Assembly (NCBI GenBank): GCA_031769625.1
Contig: JAUIMM010000171.1
Location: 1,178,001-1,242,000, forward strand
DNA length: 64,000 bases
Direction of reading: 5' to 3'
Source of the DNA: Taudactylus pleione
Lineage: Eukaryota > Chordata > Amphibia > Anura > Myobatrachidae
Below, in pieces: positions 53,641-64,000 of the stretch. Positions within the stretch are counted from its first letter, which is position 1; each line of letters opens with the position of its first letter. A program made the position numbers and the translations under genes. The notes beneath the pieces were generated by a model. The model saw only the letters and a list, made by a program, of their open reading frames with translations, did not search any database and was not told where the DNA came from.

Positions 53641-54344
53641 TTTGGGGTACTTAAATGGCCTCAATAGCTGCTATTTAGCTTCTTTGCAGAAGTGGTGAAG
53701 AATAGCATTTAGCAGAATGTGGTTCATTACCTCTGCGTACTCACTCATCACTGCGTATGTGCTACCTCCAATCCATGGCCTGAACCTGTGCTGCTGTCTG
53801 CTGGATTTTTGCAAGTTACTGCTGCTTCATCTACTCTGCAGTTTTGCGTTGTGATCAGACTCCAGTCTTAGCATCACAGCTCCTGGCCTAATTTTGGGAC
53901 TCTCTACTCACCATAACATCGGCACCACTATCGATGGTGGTTGTTGAATCTGAGGGTTCACTCTTTGGGTGGGATGTACTAAGCATCCCATCTGCGATGC
54001 TGTACATCCCGCCTGTCTTCAGGTACATAAGAACAGCTGTCCTTTGCAATGGCTCCGGTCAGAGGGACTTCCTGTTTTAACACCCGGAAGTCCCTCTTCC
54101 ATCCTTCTGCGCACGTATAATGTCCTTCTGCGAGGATAACAAATATAATACGTGCTAGTCTTATAGTAAATAGTTTAAAGCATACTTGTATAAATTCATT
54201 AAATGTCCATTGAACTCAAGAGTTTAGTACTTAAAAAACTGTCAACTATACTTATTAGGAACAGGACTCTAAGGTTGCCATATCATCTCAAATGTTTCTC
54301 TTCTAAACAAATTCTGAACCTGATTATTTATTTGTTTTGCATAG

Positions 54345-54660
54345 GGCATACTACATGCCTACTCTCCCGATTTGGCTGGGAGCCTCTCGAAAATCAGGTG
54401 CCACTCCCGGCTCCCTGTAAAAGTAGCCAAGCCTCCCGGTCCCTCCAGTCCCCCCTTGCATTGCAGCCACAAACACCCACAGTGGGGGGGCTGAAGACGC
54501 GATTCGCACTGAATCGCGTCATCATGAGCCCGCCCACTGCTTCACAATGCCGGAAATCTTGCCGTTTAATGTGCCCGGCCGCACCACTCTATGCTCCATG
54601 CTAAGCTGACTTGGCTGCTCCCTCCCAGAGGGGGCAGCCAGGATGTCAGCAAGTATGGCA
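54345..54660. repeat. Foldback of the CATACTTGCC family
   Basis: GGCATACTACATGCC on the left mirrors GCAAGTATGGC on the right. CTCTCCCGATTTGGCTGGGAG is a sub-terminal stem. Possible flanks CATAG/ATAG. Interior CGCGTCATCATGAGCCCGCC resembles 24,380 inverted. Confidence 0.5.
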
Positions 54661-54988
54661 TAGTGACATTGTGCAAAAAGAAAAAAAGTGACAGGTGTGG
54701 TATGAAATGTCTACAATCAGAATGTCAGCACCAGAATGACAACATGAGCTGAGTTTAGGTCAATCAATAACAACCAATACAAATATATTATGTAAGACTT
54801 GGGGGGTATAAATGGCAAAATTATTAAATATATTGCATAAGGGGTGGGGCGAGGTTGGGAGGGGTGGGGTGACACTGGCAGAAAACAAAATAAATGAGAA
54901 TATTAGCTTAAATATATTTTTTATTGCATGCTTGTTTAAATGAGTAAACAGGAATGGGTGGCAGACAAAAGAAAGAAATCTATTCCCA

Positions 54989-55192
54989 GGGGCGTATGTA
55001 ATAGCTGGCAACTTCCAGACGCTACGGGAACACCTGCGAGTCTTCCTGTATTTTTAAAGCTGCATTCATTTTAAATGCAAAACTAAGCTTGTTTTGCTTT
55101 TAAAATGATTGCCGCTTTTAAAAATATGAGAAAACTCGCAGGAGATCCCGCAGCGGCTAGAAGTTGCCAGCTATTACAGTACATAAACCCCC
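54989..55192. mobile_element. Palindromic MITE (GTAATAGCTGGCAACTTC)
   Basis: Arms of about 80 bp: TAATAGCTGGCAACTTCCAG / TAGAAGTTGCCAGCTATTA, and CTGCGAGTCTTCCTGTATTT / GAGAAAACTCGCAGG. Ends GGGGCGTATG and CATAAACCCCC. Confidence 0.85.
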
Positions 55193-56140
55193 TATGTCTA
55201 TTTCTAAAAATGGTGATGAATTCTTGTAGGAGATGCACTATATAATAAATATGGTAGATGCAAAATAAAACTAATGCATTCTCTTATTGGACACTCACAG
55301 GTTGGCAGGTTGGCATTCTATATCCTAAGTAACATAAATGTTCGAATAACAGTTTTTTTGAGACCGTGAATGGACATATAATAAAAAGAATTTTTAATTA
55401 ATTCATTAAAATATCGCAATGAAGCAGAAGACTATAGCGTGAAAATGTGATAACTGATAAATGTTAAAAATAACAGTTACTGGGGAGGGGGCACTGATAC
55501 ACTCTCTCTCTATCTCTTCTTTCGCTCTCATCTAGGGTGCCAAACTGTCTAGCTATGGCTCTGAATATTGTGTACAAACTTTCCCATGACAAATAAAATG
55601 AGACTGAATTAGCCCTATTCAGTTATAAAAATGATCAGGTACAATCACGGTGAACGTCTTATTAAACAAAGTGGCATGGGCTTTCAGATGTAAGAAGTGC
55701 TTTCACTCAGAAGGGGTTTGCAGGTAATATAACAAATGCTTTAAGGCCAATAAGAGAGATTTATCTAAAGTACTGTATGAATGGGTAGAGTTTTGGAGGG
55801 AGAAATAAAATCCTTGCTGCTGAGTAGAGATGACCAAAATCAAAAACTGTTCCCTGGTTGATAGTTGGCTCATTTATAATTTGGTCTCAAAATTTTGTTA
55901 ATTTTGCCAGGGGAACTTTTTCTTAAGTGTACTACTTCAAGCTATATATTCTGTGTAATCTGCATTTATAAATGCTGTGTGAAGTGGCCATTCCCAAGAA
56001 TGGCAAGATAAAAGCAGATCTGGCATTATTGGAACTTCATATCTCTATGAAACTGTTTATTTGTGTTTGCTTAAAATCACTGCAACTTTGCCTATCACTG
56101 CTGCTGAGTGTGAAATGAAGTAGATAGAGATGGATTTAAT
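55193..56140. other. No recognised feature
   Basis: AT-rich, non-coding, without visible repeats. Confidence 0.4.
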
Positions 56141-56195
56141 ATTATTATTATTATTATTTATTTATATGGTGCTCAGCACCTTATAAAGGACATAG
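56138..56195. repeat. (ATT)n with LINE-tail-like sequence
   Basis: TATTATTATTATTATTTATT followed by TATATGGTGCTCAGCACC, as at the 3' end of CR1/L2-like repeats read in one direction. Too short to be sure. Confidence 0.45.
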
Positions 56196-56609
56196 AGACC
56201 TATTCATGATGTTAATTATCAAGGTCCAGACACCAATAATTAACATTTTAACTTCATAAATTCATCATTGCTCTGGCGCGGTGACAGCTGATGCAAAACT
56301 GCGAACAGCTTCACTGCTTCTTTTCGGAGCAGTGACGGGACCTACAGTGTGAGCAGTGACCTACAGGTCAGGCATACGCACAAGAGCCCCGACGTCCGGC
56401 GGAAAGAGCTGGACAGGGGCGGAGGTATCCAAAAGGATCACTCTTCGCAACCCGGACCTCCTTCCCATAGGAAAGGAGTGGGTTGCGAGCCCTGAGTAGG
56501 AGCATTCGCCATCTGAAGATGTCGAATGCTCCCGCGTTCAAGCTCTGGAAATATTACATTTGCAAAGCTTTATGAATTCTGTCCCAATACTAGTGTATGG
56601 GGGCAGCGG

Positions 56610-57622
56610 GCCTTTCCACCAGAGGAAGGTAAGCATTTGTATGAGGAGATGGTGGTCCACCGTGTCAAAGCAGCAGAAAGTTAGGGGATAATGATTTTAA
56701 AAAGGTAATTGCTGACTTCAGTGAGGACAGTTTCTGTGAAGTTGAGAGGGCAAAATCCAGATTGAAATGGATCAAGCAAGGTATGGGAGTAAAGAAAGGT
56801 TGTAAGACAGTTGTAGCCAATATGCTCAAGGAGTTTAGAGGCAAATGAGAGACGAGAGTTGGGGCGGTAGAAAGAGATAGTGTCAGGATCAAGGGTGGGT
56901 TTTTTGAGGAAGGGGGAGACAAGGACATGTTTAAAGGAGTGAATGGGGTGCTGAGGGTCTGGCGGGATGCGATGTCCTGACATATGGAGTCAATTTTAGG
57001 TGTAAAGTGGGTGGCAAAGTGAAGAGCAGAGAGTGAGGAGGGGAGGTTAGATGGGGCTGTAGAAGAGGAAGTTGAAAGTGGTAATAATAATGGGGGTTGG
57101 TTGATTGAGAGGAGATACGATTCTTAAAATATGACTGTTTAAAGAGGGAGAGAGCAGCACTGTAGGTTGAGAGAATAAATTTGATATGGAGAAAGTCTGC
57201 ATTCGAGCCCAATTTCTGACATTGTCGCTTGGTGGTTTGTGAACACTTTGCAGGTATCTGTTGCATTTGGAATGCCAAGATTGAGGTCTGGACTTGCGAT
57301 GGTGAGTAAGGACCATCGGAGCAACAGAGTCAAGAGCAGTAAGGGAGACATTGTATAGGGGAAATGGCTTGGTCAATGCAGGAGAGAGACACAATGGGGG
57401 AGAGAATTGAGTTGAACAGGGAGGATAGGCATACAGTGTAGACAGCCTCAAGATTATGCTTAATGATGGTAGCCCTGAGAGAAAGAGGTGGAGAAGGAGT
57501 GAGATATAAGTTAAAAGAGAGAATATGATGGTCAGAGATGGGGAAATGTTGAGTGAAGACCAGATCAAGTGAATTGGAGGTTTGAAATTTGATGAATATG
57601 CTCACAGTAATAATTTGTGCTT
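56610..57622 (-). pseudogene. CR1/L2-clade LINE ORF2 fragment
   Basis: Reading leftward: SLDLVFTQHFPISDHHILSF (C-terminal endonuclease SDH motif), then LDSVAPMVLTHHRKSRPQSW (linker typical of CR1/L2), then HVLVSPFLKKPTLDPDTISF, FYRPNSRLSFASKLLEHIG and LLDPFQSGFCPLNFTETVL (reverse transcriptase motifs), then CFDTVDHHLL (catalytic-Asp box, near 56,670). Several frameshifts and the left truncation mean it is dead. The functional enzyme nicks DNA and reverse-transcribes its own RNA. Confidence 0.85.
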
Positions 57623-57849
57623 TCAAATTTGCAGCTCAAAGTTTGCCATTCTCATTTACTGTAAGTTTCATTATTTAATGCTAGTGAGATTTGTATGCCA
57701 TTTGGATTCAAATTACCCTTTTTCTATCACTATTAAATATATTTTATTAATTAAAACAAACTTTGAACACTACAGTGTTTTAAGTTTGACGTTTGAAGTT
57801 CGTCATTCGTGTTTCACATTTACTATCTTTACAAAAAAAAAACACCAAA

Positions 57850-58100
57850 TATGAGAGATGTGCCGTGTTTTGGTTTCAGCTCTAAATCAGCATTGTGTTT
57901 TGGTTTTAGCAAGGCGCTCCGGGCAGCTGTACACGCGGTATGGTGCCTGTCTGTAGCATCCAAAGGATCCTCGCTACAGGGTGCCTTTCCAGGTGCCCTG
58001 CTTGCCAGAAGCAAGGTTCCTTGGGGATGTGATGATGCCACCCACAAAGCACTGCGCTCTGTGCAGCGGCACCAGTTGTACACCCCTAGTTACGGCCCTG
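57850..58100 (-). mobile_element. hAT-like terminal fragment
   Basis: On the minus strand it starts CAGGGCCGTAACTAGGGG, a standard hAT terminus, and runs into GTGCCGCTGCACAGAG. The other end is not identified. Confidence 0.5.
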
Positions 58101-58299
58101 CATTTAGCACACATAAATCCAATATTGGCCTGCCCTAACATAGTTAACTATGGTTGAAAATCAGCTATTATAAGAAAAGATGTATGCAACTATGAGATTA
58201 TTATGGTAACTGGAACTCCTGTATGTACTCTATATAAACTTAGTATGTGCTGCTGGGCAAGTGTGGCGTGTTCTCCAATTGCCTATTTCGCTTGCCATG

Positions 58300-59165
58300 T
58301 TTACTTTCTTTTTACCAGATGGATTGTCCAAAGGCCTTTGCCTATCGTCCCTGAGGGGTCAGGTGTCGGCCTTGTCTGTATTTTTTCAGAGACGTCTGGC
58401 GTCCATACCAGACGTCAGAACTTTCATGCAAGCAGTATTGCATGACCAGCCACCTTATGTTTCACCAGTCCCGCCTTGGGACCTTAATTTAGTTTTGGCT
58501 GCTCTTCAGCGGGCTCCTTTTGAGCCACTTGAGAAGGTGGAATTAAGATGGTTAACTTGGAAAGTAGCTTTTTTTTGGCAATTGCCTCAGATCACAGAGT
58601 TTCGGAGTTGTCAGCTTTGTCAGCTAGCTTTCCCCTTTTGATTTTTCATAAGGATCAAGCACTCGGCCATCCTTTATTCATAAGGTGATTTCAAGATTTC
58701 ACATAAATCAGGAGATTGTGCTTCCAGTATTGCATTCACCTGATCCAGAGAGTTCTGTCCGGTTTCTGGATGTGGTACAAGCACTCAGAATATATGGGGA
58801 TAGGACTTCTGTCTTGCGTAAGACAGACAGGCTGTTAGTACTTTATGACGTCCATAAAAGAGGCTGGCCAGCTTCTAAGCAGTCTATTGCTCGTTGGATT
58901 ACTTCCACTATCAGGCAGGTCTATATAGCCTTGGGTGAGTCAGTACCTGATCACATTTGCGCACATTTGACTTGGGCTGTGAGTGCTTCTTGGGCAGCTG
59001 GGCAGGGTGCCTCGATTGAGCAGTTGTGCAGGGTGGTCACCTGGTCCTCAGTGCACACATTTACCAAATTTTATCGGTTCCACACATTTGTCGCTAAAGA
59101 TGCGAGTTTTGCTTGCAAGGTTTTGCGTACAGCATTGCATGTGTGTAATCCCACTCCCTCTTAAG
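58300..59165 (+). pseudogene. Second DIRS-type tyrosine recombinase fossil
   Basis: LSSLRGQVSALSVFFQRRLA and LNLVLAALQRAPFEPLEKVE are the N-terminal core-binding part. After a frameshift near 58,560 comes RVSELSALSA (box-I Arg), then VVQALRIYGDRTSVLRKTDR, KRGWPASKQSIARW and AHLTWAVSASWAAGQGAS, where the expected His-x-x-Arg reads His-Leu-Thr-Trp. The Tyr box FTKFYRFHTF is kept. It lacks reverse transcriptase and gag, so it is a 5'-truncated remnant of a DIRS family different from the one at 34,735. Confidence 0.85.
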
Positions 59166-59189
59166 GCTTGTATGGGGAAGTCCCAGCGT

Positions 59190-59400
59190 TAGTGCATCCC
59201 AGATTGGACGAGGAAACAAGATTCTTGGTTACTCACCTTAGAATCAATTCCTCTGGGTCCATCTGGGAATCATGGAGCTCCCTCCCTGATGTGTGTGATG
59301 GAATCTTATGCTCATCTCTTATTCTTCTCCTTTGGCTCTGATAGTCAGATAACTGGAGAGCTAGAAAAAGGGGAGGGTATATATGTAAAAACCTCACATC
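59190..59400 (+). repeat. Candidate 3' terminal/ICR region of the second DIRS remnant
   Basis: Directly after the recombinase: GCATCCCAGATTGGAC, GAGGAAACAAGATTCTTGG, TTACTCACCTTAGAATC, then GGGTCCATCTGGGAATCATG. This resembles in layout (inverted TCCCAGAT-type words around a central AACAAGA/TTACTCACCTT segment) the ICR at 40,149. No left terminal repeat is present to test it. Confidence 0.35.
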
Positions 59401-61305
59401 AAAATTTTTCCTACTGTTAACATTTGAAAAACTCTGAAATTAATTTGAACAATTCCTCTTTAACTCTCCTATCAGCTGATGATCTATACCAAACCTAGAT
59501 CTTATAGCTTATTGTGTATTTTCAATTACCTTATCTAATTCATACTTCAAATTTTACTAACGAAAAGCTTCTGCTTCCCAGCAGGTTGCTGGTGCAAATT
59601 TAAAATACATCTACAGTCAGTGTAAAGCTCAGCATGCTGGGTGCCCTTTTCAATTTTCACCTGCAACCCTCCGGGAAGCAGCCCTTTGTCCCAAACCAAG
59701 AACTAAATTTGGAGAGACACTGATTCTCTGTCGAATTAAGGACATGGCTATATTTAATAATTTGAATCATCATAAAGGGTGGCAAGAAAACACCAGGGCC
59801 ATAGAAAACATTTTCAAATCGCACAAATTGAGGATGTATACCTGAAACCACCTGGGAACCACTCCAACCTTTCACACAGCACAGGACTCTTCCCTCAGGA
59901 GGTGCCCTGCTCTCACCCCTGAGATGGAGGCAAAAATGGCTCTGGATCAAGGGCAAATGTCTTACAACCACTCTAGCGCTTGGTATGGTAACATATGACT
60001 GGTGTTTTCCCACCTAGCTGCACCATGCCATTTATCTTTATATACAGATCATTTTAGTCTCAGTGTAGTGTAATAGTGTATAGTATAAGTTTAGTTTACC
60101 TTCACATGCTAATAATTCTTCTTTCTAATGCACCAACAATGAGCAAGTGGCATCCCAATCAAATTAACAGCAATGTACAAACTACAGTACTGGCACTTCT
60201 AAGATGGTAGAAAAATCATAATAGTTAAAAGTCTGGATTCCTGGTAAATTAGAAACAAGTCCACATACAGTATCTACACTTTCCATCCCTTCAGATTATC
60301 TAATGCCATGCAATTTCAATATGGTTTATTAATTCTCAGAATAAAGAACATTACTAATTATTTTGCATTCTATTGCGACATCTGCATCTGTCCATGTTCA
60401 GCCAACTCTTACTGTATAAGTAGATATTTGTTCTGTAGGAAACTATGATAACTTGCAGTAATTTATAGGCAAACATGTAAAACCGTGCACAAGAAGGCAA
60501 AAAAACATCACAAATACGCAATTTAATGTGCACCAAACACCGGCATTTTTCCTGTGACTTAAATGGTCCCCAGAGTCTTTGCTCATTGAAGTGTTTACGA
60601 GCGTTGATTATATATAAAACTTCTGACAGAAGTAGAGAAGGGAAAGCTGGGAGAATGTGTGAATCAATTTATTTGTAATTTATAAAATGTGTACATTTTT
60701 GGTTTCTGTAAGTAGACAGAACTGAAAGGCTTTGGCTTTAATGGTTTATAGGAGATCAAGAACTTAACCTTAAGGACTTCTGTGGGAAAAGCAATAATCA
60801 TAGGCCCATTTGCCGTTGCTTCTTTCGGAACAAGCAAATCCACTCATTCAATGCAGATAAAAAGGATAAAGATGTCGTTGGGTGACATGCTGCTGTGAGG
60901 AACTTGAATGTTCATTACCGAGTCATCAGACTGCGGAATCGATTTCATTTTCACAGAGTTTATAGCAGTTCAAAGCTTGGTTAGCTTTAGTCTTTCAGTA
61001 CTTACTTTGTGTTCCTAGCCAGACATCAAAGAAGGGGAGGTATTAGAGGAGGTCAAAAAAGCACTTGCAAAAAAAGACATTTGGGAACAGATGCATTTAA
61101 ATTCTAATAACATCAATAAATGTGTATATACAAACATATTTATTCTTCTATTGATGCTATGATTACAGTTATTGTGAAATAACTATCTGAAACGTTCACC
61201 TATTTTTTTACTTTGAGATTTCTTATGTGTGTGAAAGAAGACTGATGTAATAAACAGTTTTCCCATCTTTATCTGCTCTTTGTAATGTAAGATAACAAGT
61301 CAGAT
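59401..61305. other. No recognised repeat; candidate low-copy non-coding DNA
   Basis: No transposon or tandem repeat seen. 60,740-61,010 is compositionally balanced and without runs, but has no coding frame. Confidence 0.4.
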
Positions 61306-61318
61306 TAGATAGATACAG

Positions 61319-61358
<40 letters not shown>

Positions 61359-61359
61359 G
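61306..61359. repeat. (GATA)n microsatellite
   Basis: About 12 GATA units with one CAGTA interruption, abutting the next MITE. Confidence 0.95.
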
Positions 61360-61805
61360 TATGCAGTCGGGATGCCGACGGTCTAAATCACAACCGTCGG
61401 CATCCCGGCTGTCTAATCCCAGCAAGGGTCTATGACAGGCATTGAAATCCTGACACCTGTCATTTTACCTACGCCGGGAGCCCGACGCCAGGCATCCCGG
61501 TTGAAGGTAAGCCGGACGCCCAACGTGGACAGCCGCTTTTAGGTTATGGGATCCCAGTTGGGACTTAGGGTTAGGCAGCCCTCCGGGAGAGTTAGGGTTA
61601 GGCTGGGGAATGGGGAGTTAGGTTTAGGCACTTAGAGGGGGGTTAGGATTAGGCACTTTGGGGGGAGGATGGGTTATGCATCCCTAAGGGAGGGTTAGGG
61701 TTAGGGGGGATTAGGTTAATTTGTACTTACCTTAGCTGCTGTCAGGATCTTCACCTCTGCCGGGCTTCCACTGTCGGGATTTGAACCGCCGGCAAATCAT
61801 ACCGA
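61358..61805. mobile_element. Telomere-motif MITE, copy 3
   Basis: Left sub-terminal hairpin CGGGATGCCGACGGT / ACCGTCGGCATCCCG; right end TTTGAACCGCCGGC and AAATCATACCGATCC. The middle holds GACTTAGGGTTAGGCA, GAGTTAGGGTTAGGCT and GGTTAGGATTAGGCAC units. Confidence 0.75.
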
Positions 61806-62113
61806 TCCCCATGAGACAATAATAGATATTTAATTATAAACCGTTATTTACATAGTGCACACAAATTATGCCCCAGTGGATCTTATAATCTATATACCTA
61901 TTATACTACACACAAACACAGCACAGTTATTTTTTTTCTCAGAAGCCAATTAACATTCCCTGTTTTAAAAGTTTGCGAGGAAACTGGAGCACCTGAAGGA
62001 AACCCATGGAAACACAAGAAGAACATACAAACTGCACACATACAGTACACAGCCTTGGTCAAGAATTGAACTAATGACCTCAGTGCTGTAAGGCAGTAAT
62101 GCTATCCACTATG

Positions 62114-62116
62114 CGA

Positions 62117-62180
<64 letters not shown>

Positions 62181-62183
62181 AAA
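62114..62183. repeat. (GAAA)n microsatellite
   Basis: About 17 uninterrupted GAAA units. Confidence 0.97.
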
Positions 62184-64000
62184 GATATGGAATCGGTGGC
62201 ACTTTATATATTAACAATGAACATTGATATTACAAGACCATTATATCAAAATGAAACAGCTGGTGCATTGTACTAATAGAAGCCATTTAAAGTCATAGCC
62301 ATATTAAGGCTTATCATTGTGTTGCAATGGGGATTCAAACATTTTCAATCTTTGTTGTGCAAAGTGAGACAAGAAAGTGCTTGATCTACACATCATGGTT
62401 GACAGAAGGTCTTCTAACTTATATGTATTTTTTTTCATCTCCTGCTTGGTCTATGATGAAAAAAAGACTGCAATGAAACCAAATGTTATCCTATCCTTAG
62501 TCTGAATGACTGAATGTTGCCAGTCTTACATTGTGTGTCATTAACACCTGCAGTCTTGGCAATCTCTCTCTAATACCTCTAGGATTCCTTTTTTTCTTCT
62601 CTTCGCATTGAAGAAAATAACAAGCTTCAAATACCTGTGGACTCGCACAGTACAAGCTGCGGTGATTTAGAAAGGGTTCACACCAGGAATGGCCTTCCTT
62701 TTACAAAACATCATTTCTGGCACAGTGCACTTCTGCAGCATGCAGCAATTAGCTGTACACAAATGAACTAAAAACTCTAGCTGCCCCCTGCGTCTAAAAT
62801 TATGTCTGCATAATAAAACAATTTTCTTCAGATTAATGGAGTGCTGGTTGTACAACGTGTTTATTTGGGGCATTGGACATGTATTTCCTCTATGCAGGAG
62901 AAAAATTGCTACTAAATGGGGAAAGATCACAAAATAACCTTTAGAATTTGAGAACATTTTCCATTTTCATACAATTTGTGTTGCTTTTTGAAAGCATCAG
63001 AACACAGCGTGATCCTGTATGTGGTGTCTGAGATATGAATTACATTAAGCAGATTCTTCCTTCATGGTCCTACCTTCCTCTGTTTCACCATCAATCAAGT
63101 TTCTCCTTATCTCCAGCTAAACTGTCCCATTATCTACATGTTCTTTAACAGTCAGACAGATGAGAACGAAAACGTTTGATTGGCATATATTCTATAGTCC
63201 ACAGCTATCTTTCGCATTGGAAATGTTCCTTTATTTTCTAAAGGAACTAGTACACCTATATTATTGCATTTCAAACAATTGTATTTCAGGAAACTATGAA
63301 AAATGTATTCTTTATATATTTATGTTAACAAGTTAACTGCAGAAAATAAAGTCAGTGAACGATCTTATTGATATAAGAGATGTCTTGTTATTTATCCAGC
63401 AGAATGTATACTGAAAGCAAATAATTGCAATTATTCACAGCTAAGTTATTTCTAGGTACAGTTAATCTCTGCTCTCTGTCTGGCCGAGATATCGAGTGGA
63501 TGGCAAGATAACAGCCTTTCATTCCATATCATATCAGTGCAGAAACACTTCTATTATGCCCTTCTTGACTTATTTATAATAACCATCCAACAGTCAGCCT
63601 AGGGAAATATCATTGCTTCCCATGTTTCCATTAGTTGCGCCCCATATACTCTGCACATTGTAAAGTACGTGAAATCTTTGTATGGCTACAAAGGTCTGAC
63701 TCATCTGAGATGTGAGAATGGGGAATGCACAGCTATGACAGAGGAAAACTTTATCATGTCCCTCTTTATGAAGGTGTAAAAAAAAGCTATTAGGCTGATG
63801 CATAGTTATTGTAATTGTGCCAGGTGCAAAATGTTCACTAAAGAAGACAGAAATTTGTGTATATGCAAAGCTGCAACTAAAGCAATATGTGGGTCGGTAC
63901 CAGCAGCATATGCACCTGGTTTACGCCATGCATATCATATATACAGTATTTATTCCTATGTTTTTAACCATTTGTCTGGTTTGCAATAAATGCTTTTGCT
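62184..64000. other. No recognised feature
   Basis: Non-coding. The longest frame (96 codons, minus strand, 62,667-62,957) has no recognisable domain. No repeats noticed. Confidence 0.4.

Noticed and set aside
61540..61700. Telomere or chromosome end
   Set aside because: TTAGGG words are irregular and enclosed by MITE ends, with ordinary sequence on both sides.
62667..62957. 96-codon minus-strand frame as a possible small gene
   Set aside because: No recognisable motif, AT-rich surroundings and no splice or start context that I can support.

Overview
The window reads as vertebrate, repeat-dense, non-coding DNA, most likely from an anuran amphibian. I infer this from the mix of repeats: a DIRS-type tyrosine-recombinase retrotransposon, CR1/L2-like LINE tails, hAT elements with CAGGG ends, many palindromic MITEs with ends such as GGGGAGATGTACTAAG, and nested insertions. 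I find no host protein-coding exon, no tRNA or rRNA gene and no CRISPR array that I can support. Nearly all long reading frames come from tandem repeats or lie out of frame over transposons.

Layout. 1-9.6 kb: hAT and MITE copies, including a telomere-motif MITE (2,688-3,077) and a MITE built of serial hairpins (3,953-4,430). 9.6-14.5 kb: a repeat family carrying a 2-kb C/T-rich minisatellite, then an inverted-repeat-bounded element with a 562-bp palindrome. 16,180-17,134: a solo LTR with a 5-bp target duplication. 17-24 kb: foldbacks and a 2.6-kb hAT element holding an inverted 50-bp array and TG/AG tracts. 24.2-27.2 kb: a MITE interrupted by a 1.57-kb hAT element with a perfect 8-bp target duplication, a G/C-rich minisatellite and five adjacent hairpins. 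28.8-29.3 kb: eleven hairpins end to end. 29.9-31.7 kb: an 82-bp satellite with higher-order structure.

32.7-44.35 kb is the most complex part. Two arms of about 2.18 kb, almost identical and inverted, surround a structurally complete 5.86-kb DIRS-like element (34,735-40,598: inverted terminal repeats, gag, RT, RNase H, tyrosine recombinase and an internal complementary region, all with frameshifts and stops) plus a third, older partial copy of the arm. The arms carry a hammerhead-like signature of the kind seen in Penelope-like elements, and a 16-bp direct repeat flanks the whole block.

44.4-64 kb: a second copy of the 10-kb repeat family split by another hAT element (44,839-46,335), several nested MITEs, an antisense LINE pseudogene (56.6-57.6 kb), a second DIRS recombinase fossil (58.3-59.2 kb), two more telomere-motif MITEs, GATA and GAAA microsatellites, and long stretches without recognisable features.

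Nothing here acts as an operon or pathway. What links the elements is their history: nesting shows insertion order, and many non-autonomous elements share two unusual properties, private minisatellite cores and serial hairpins whose arms have changed together.
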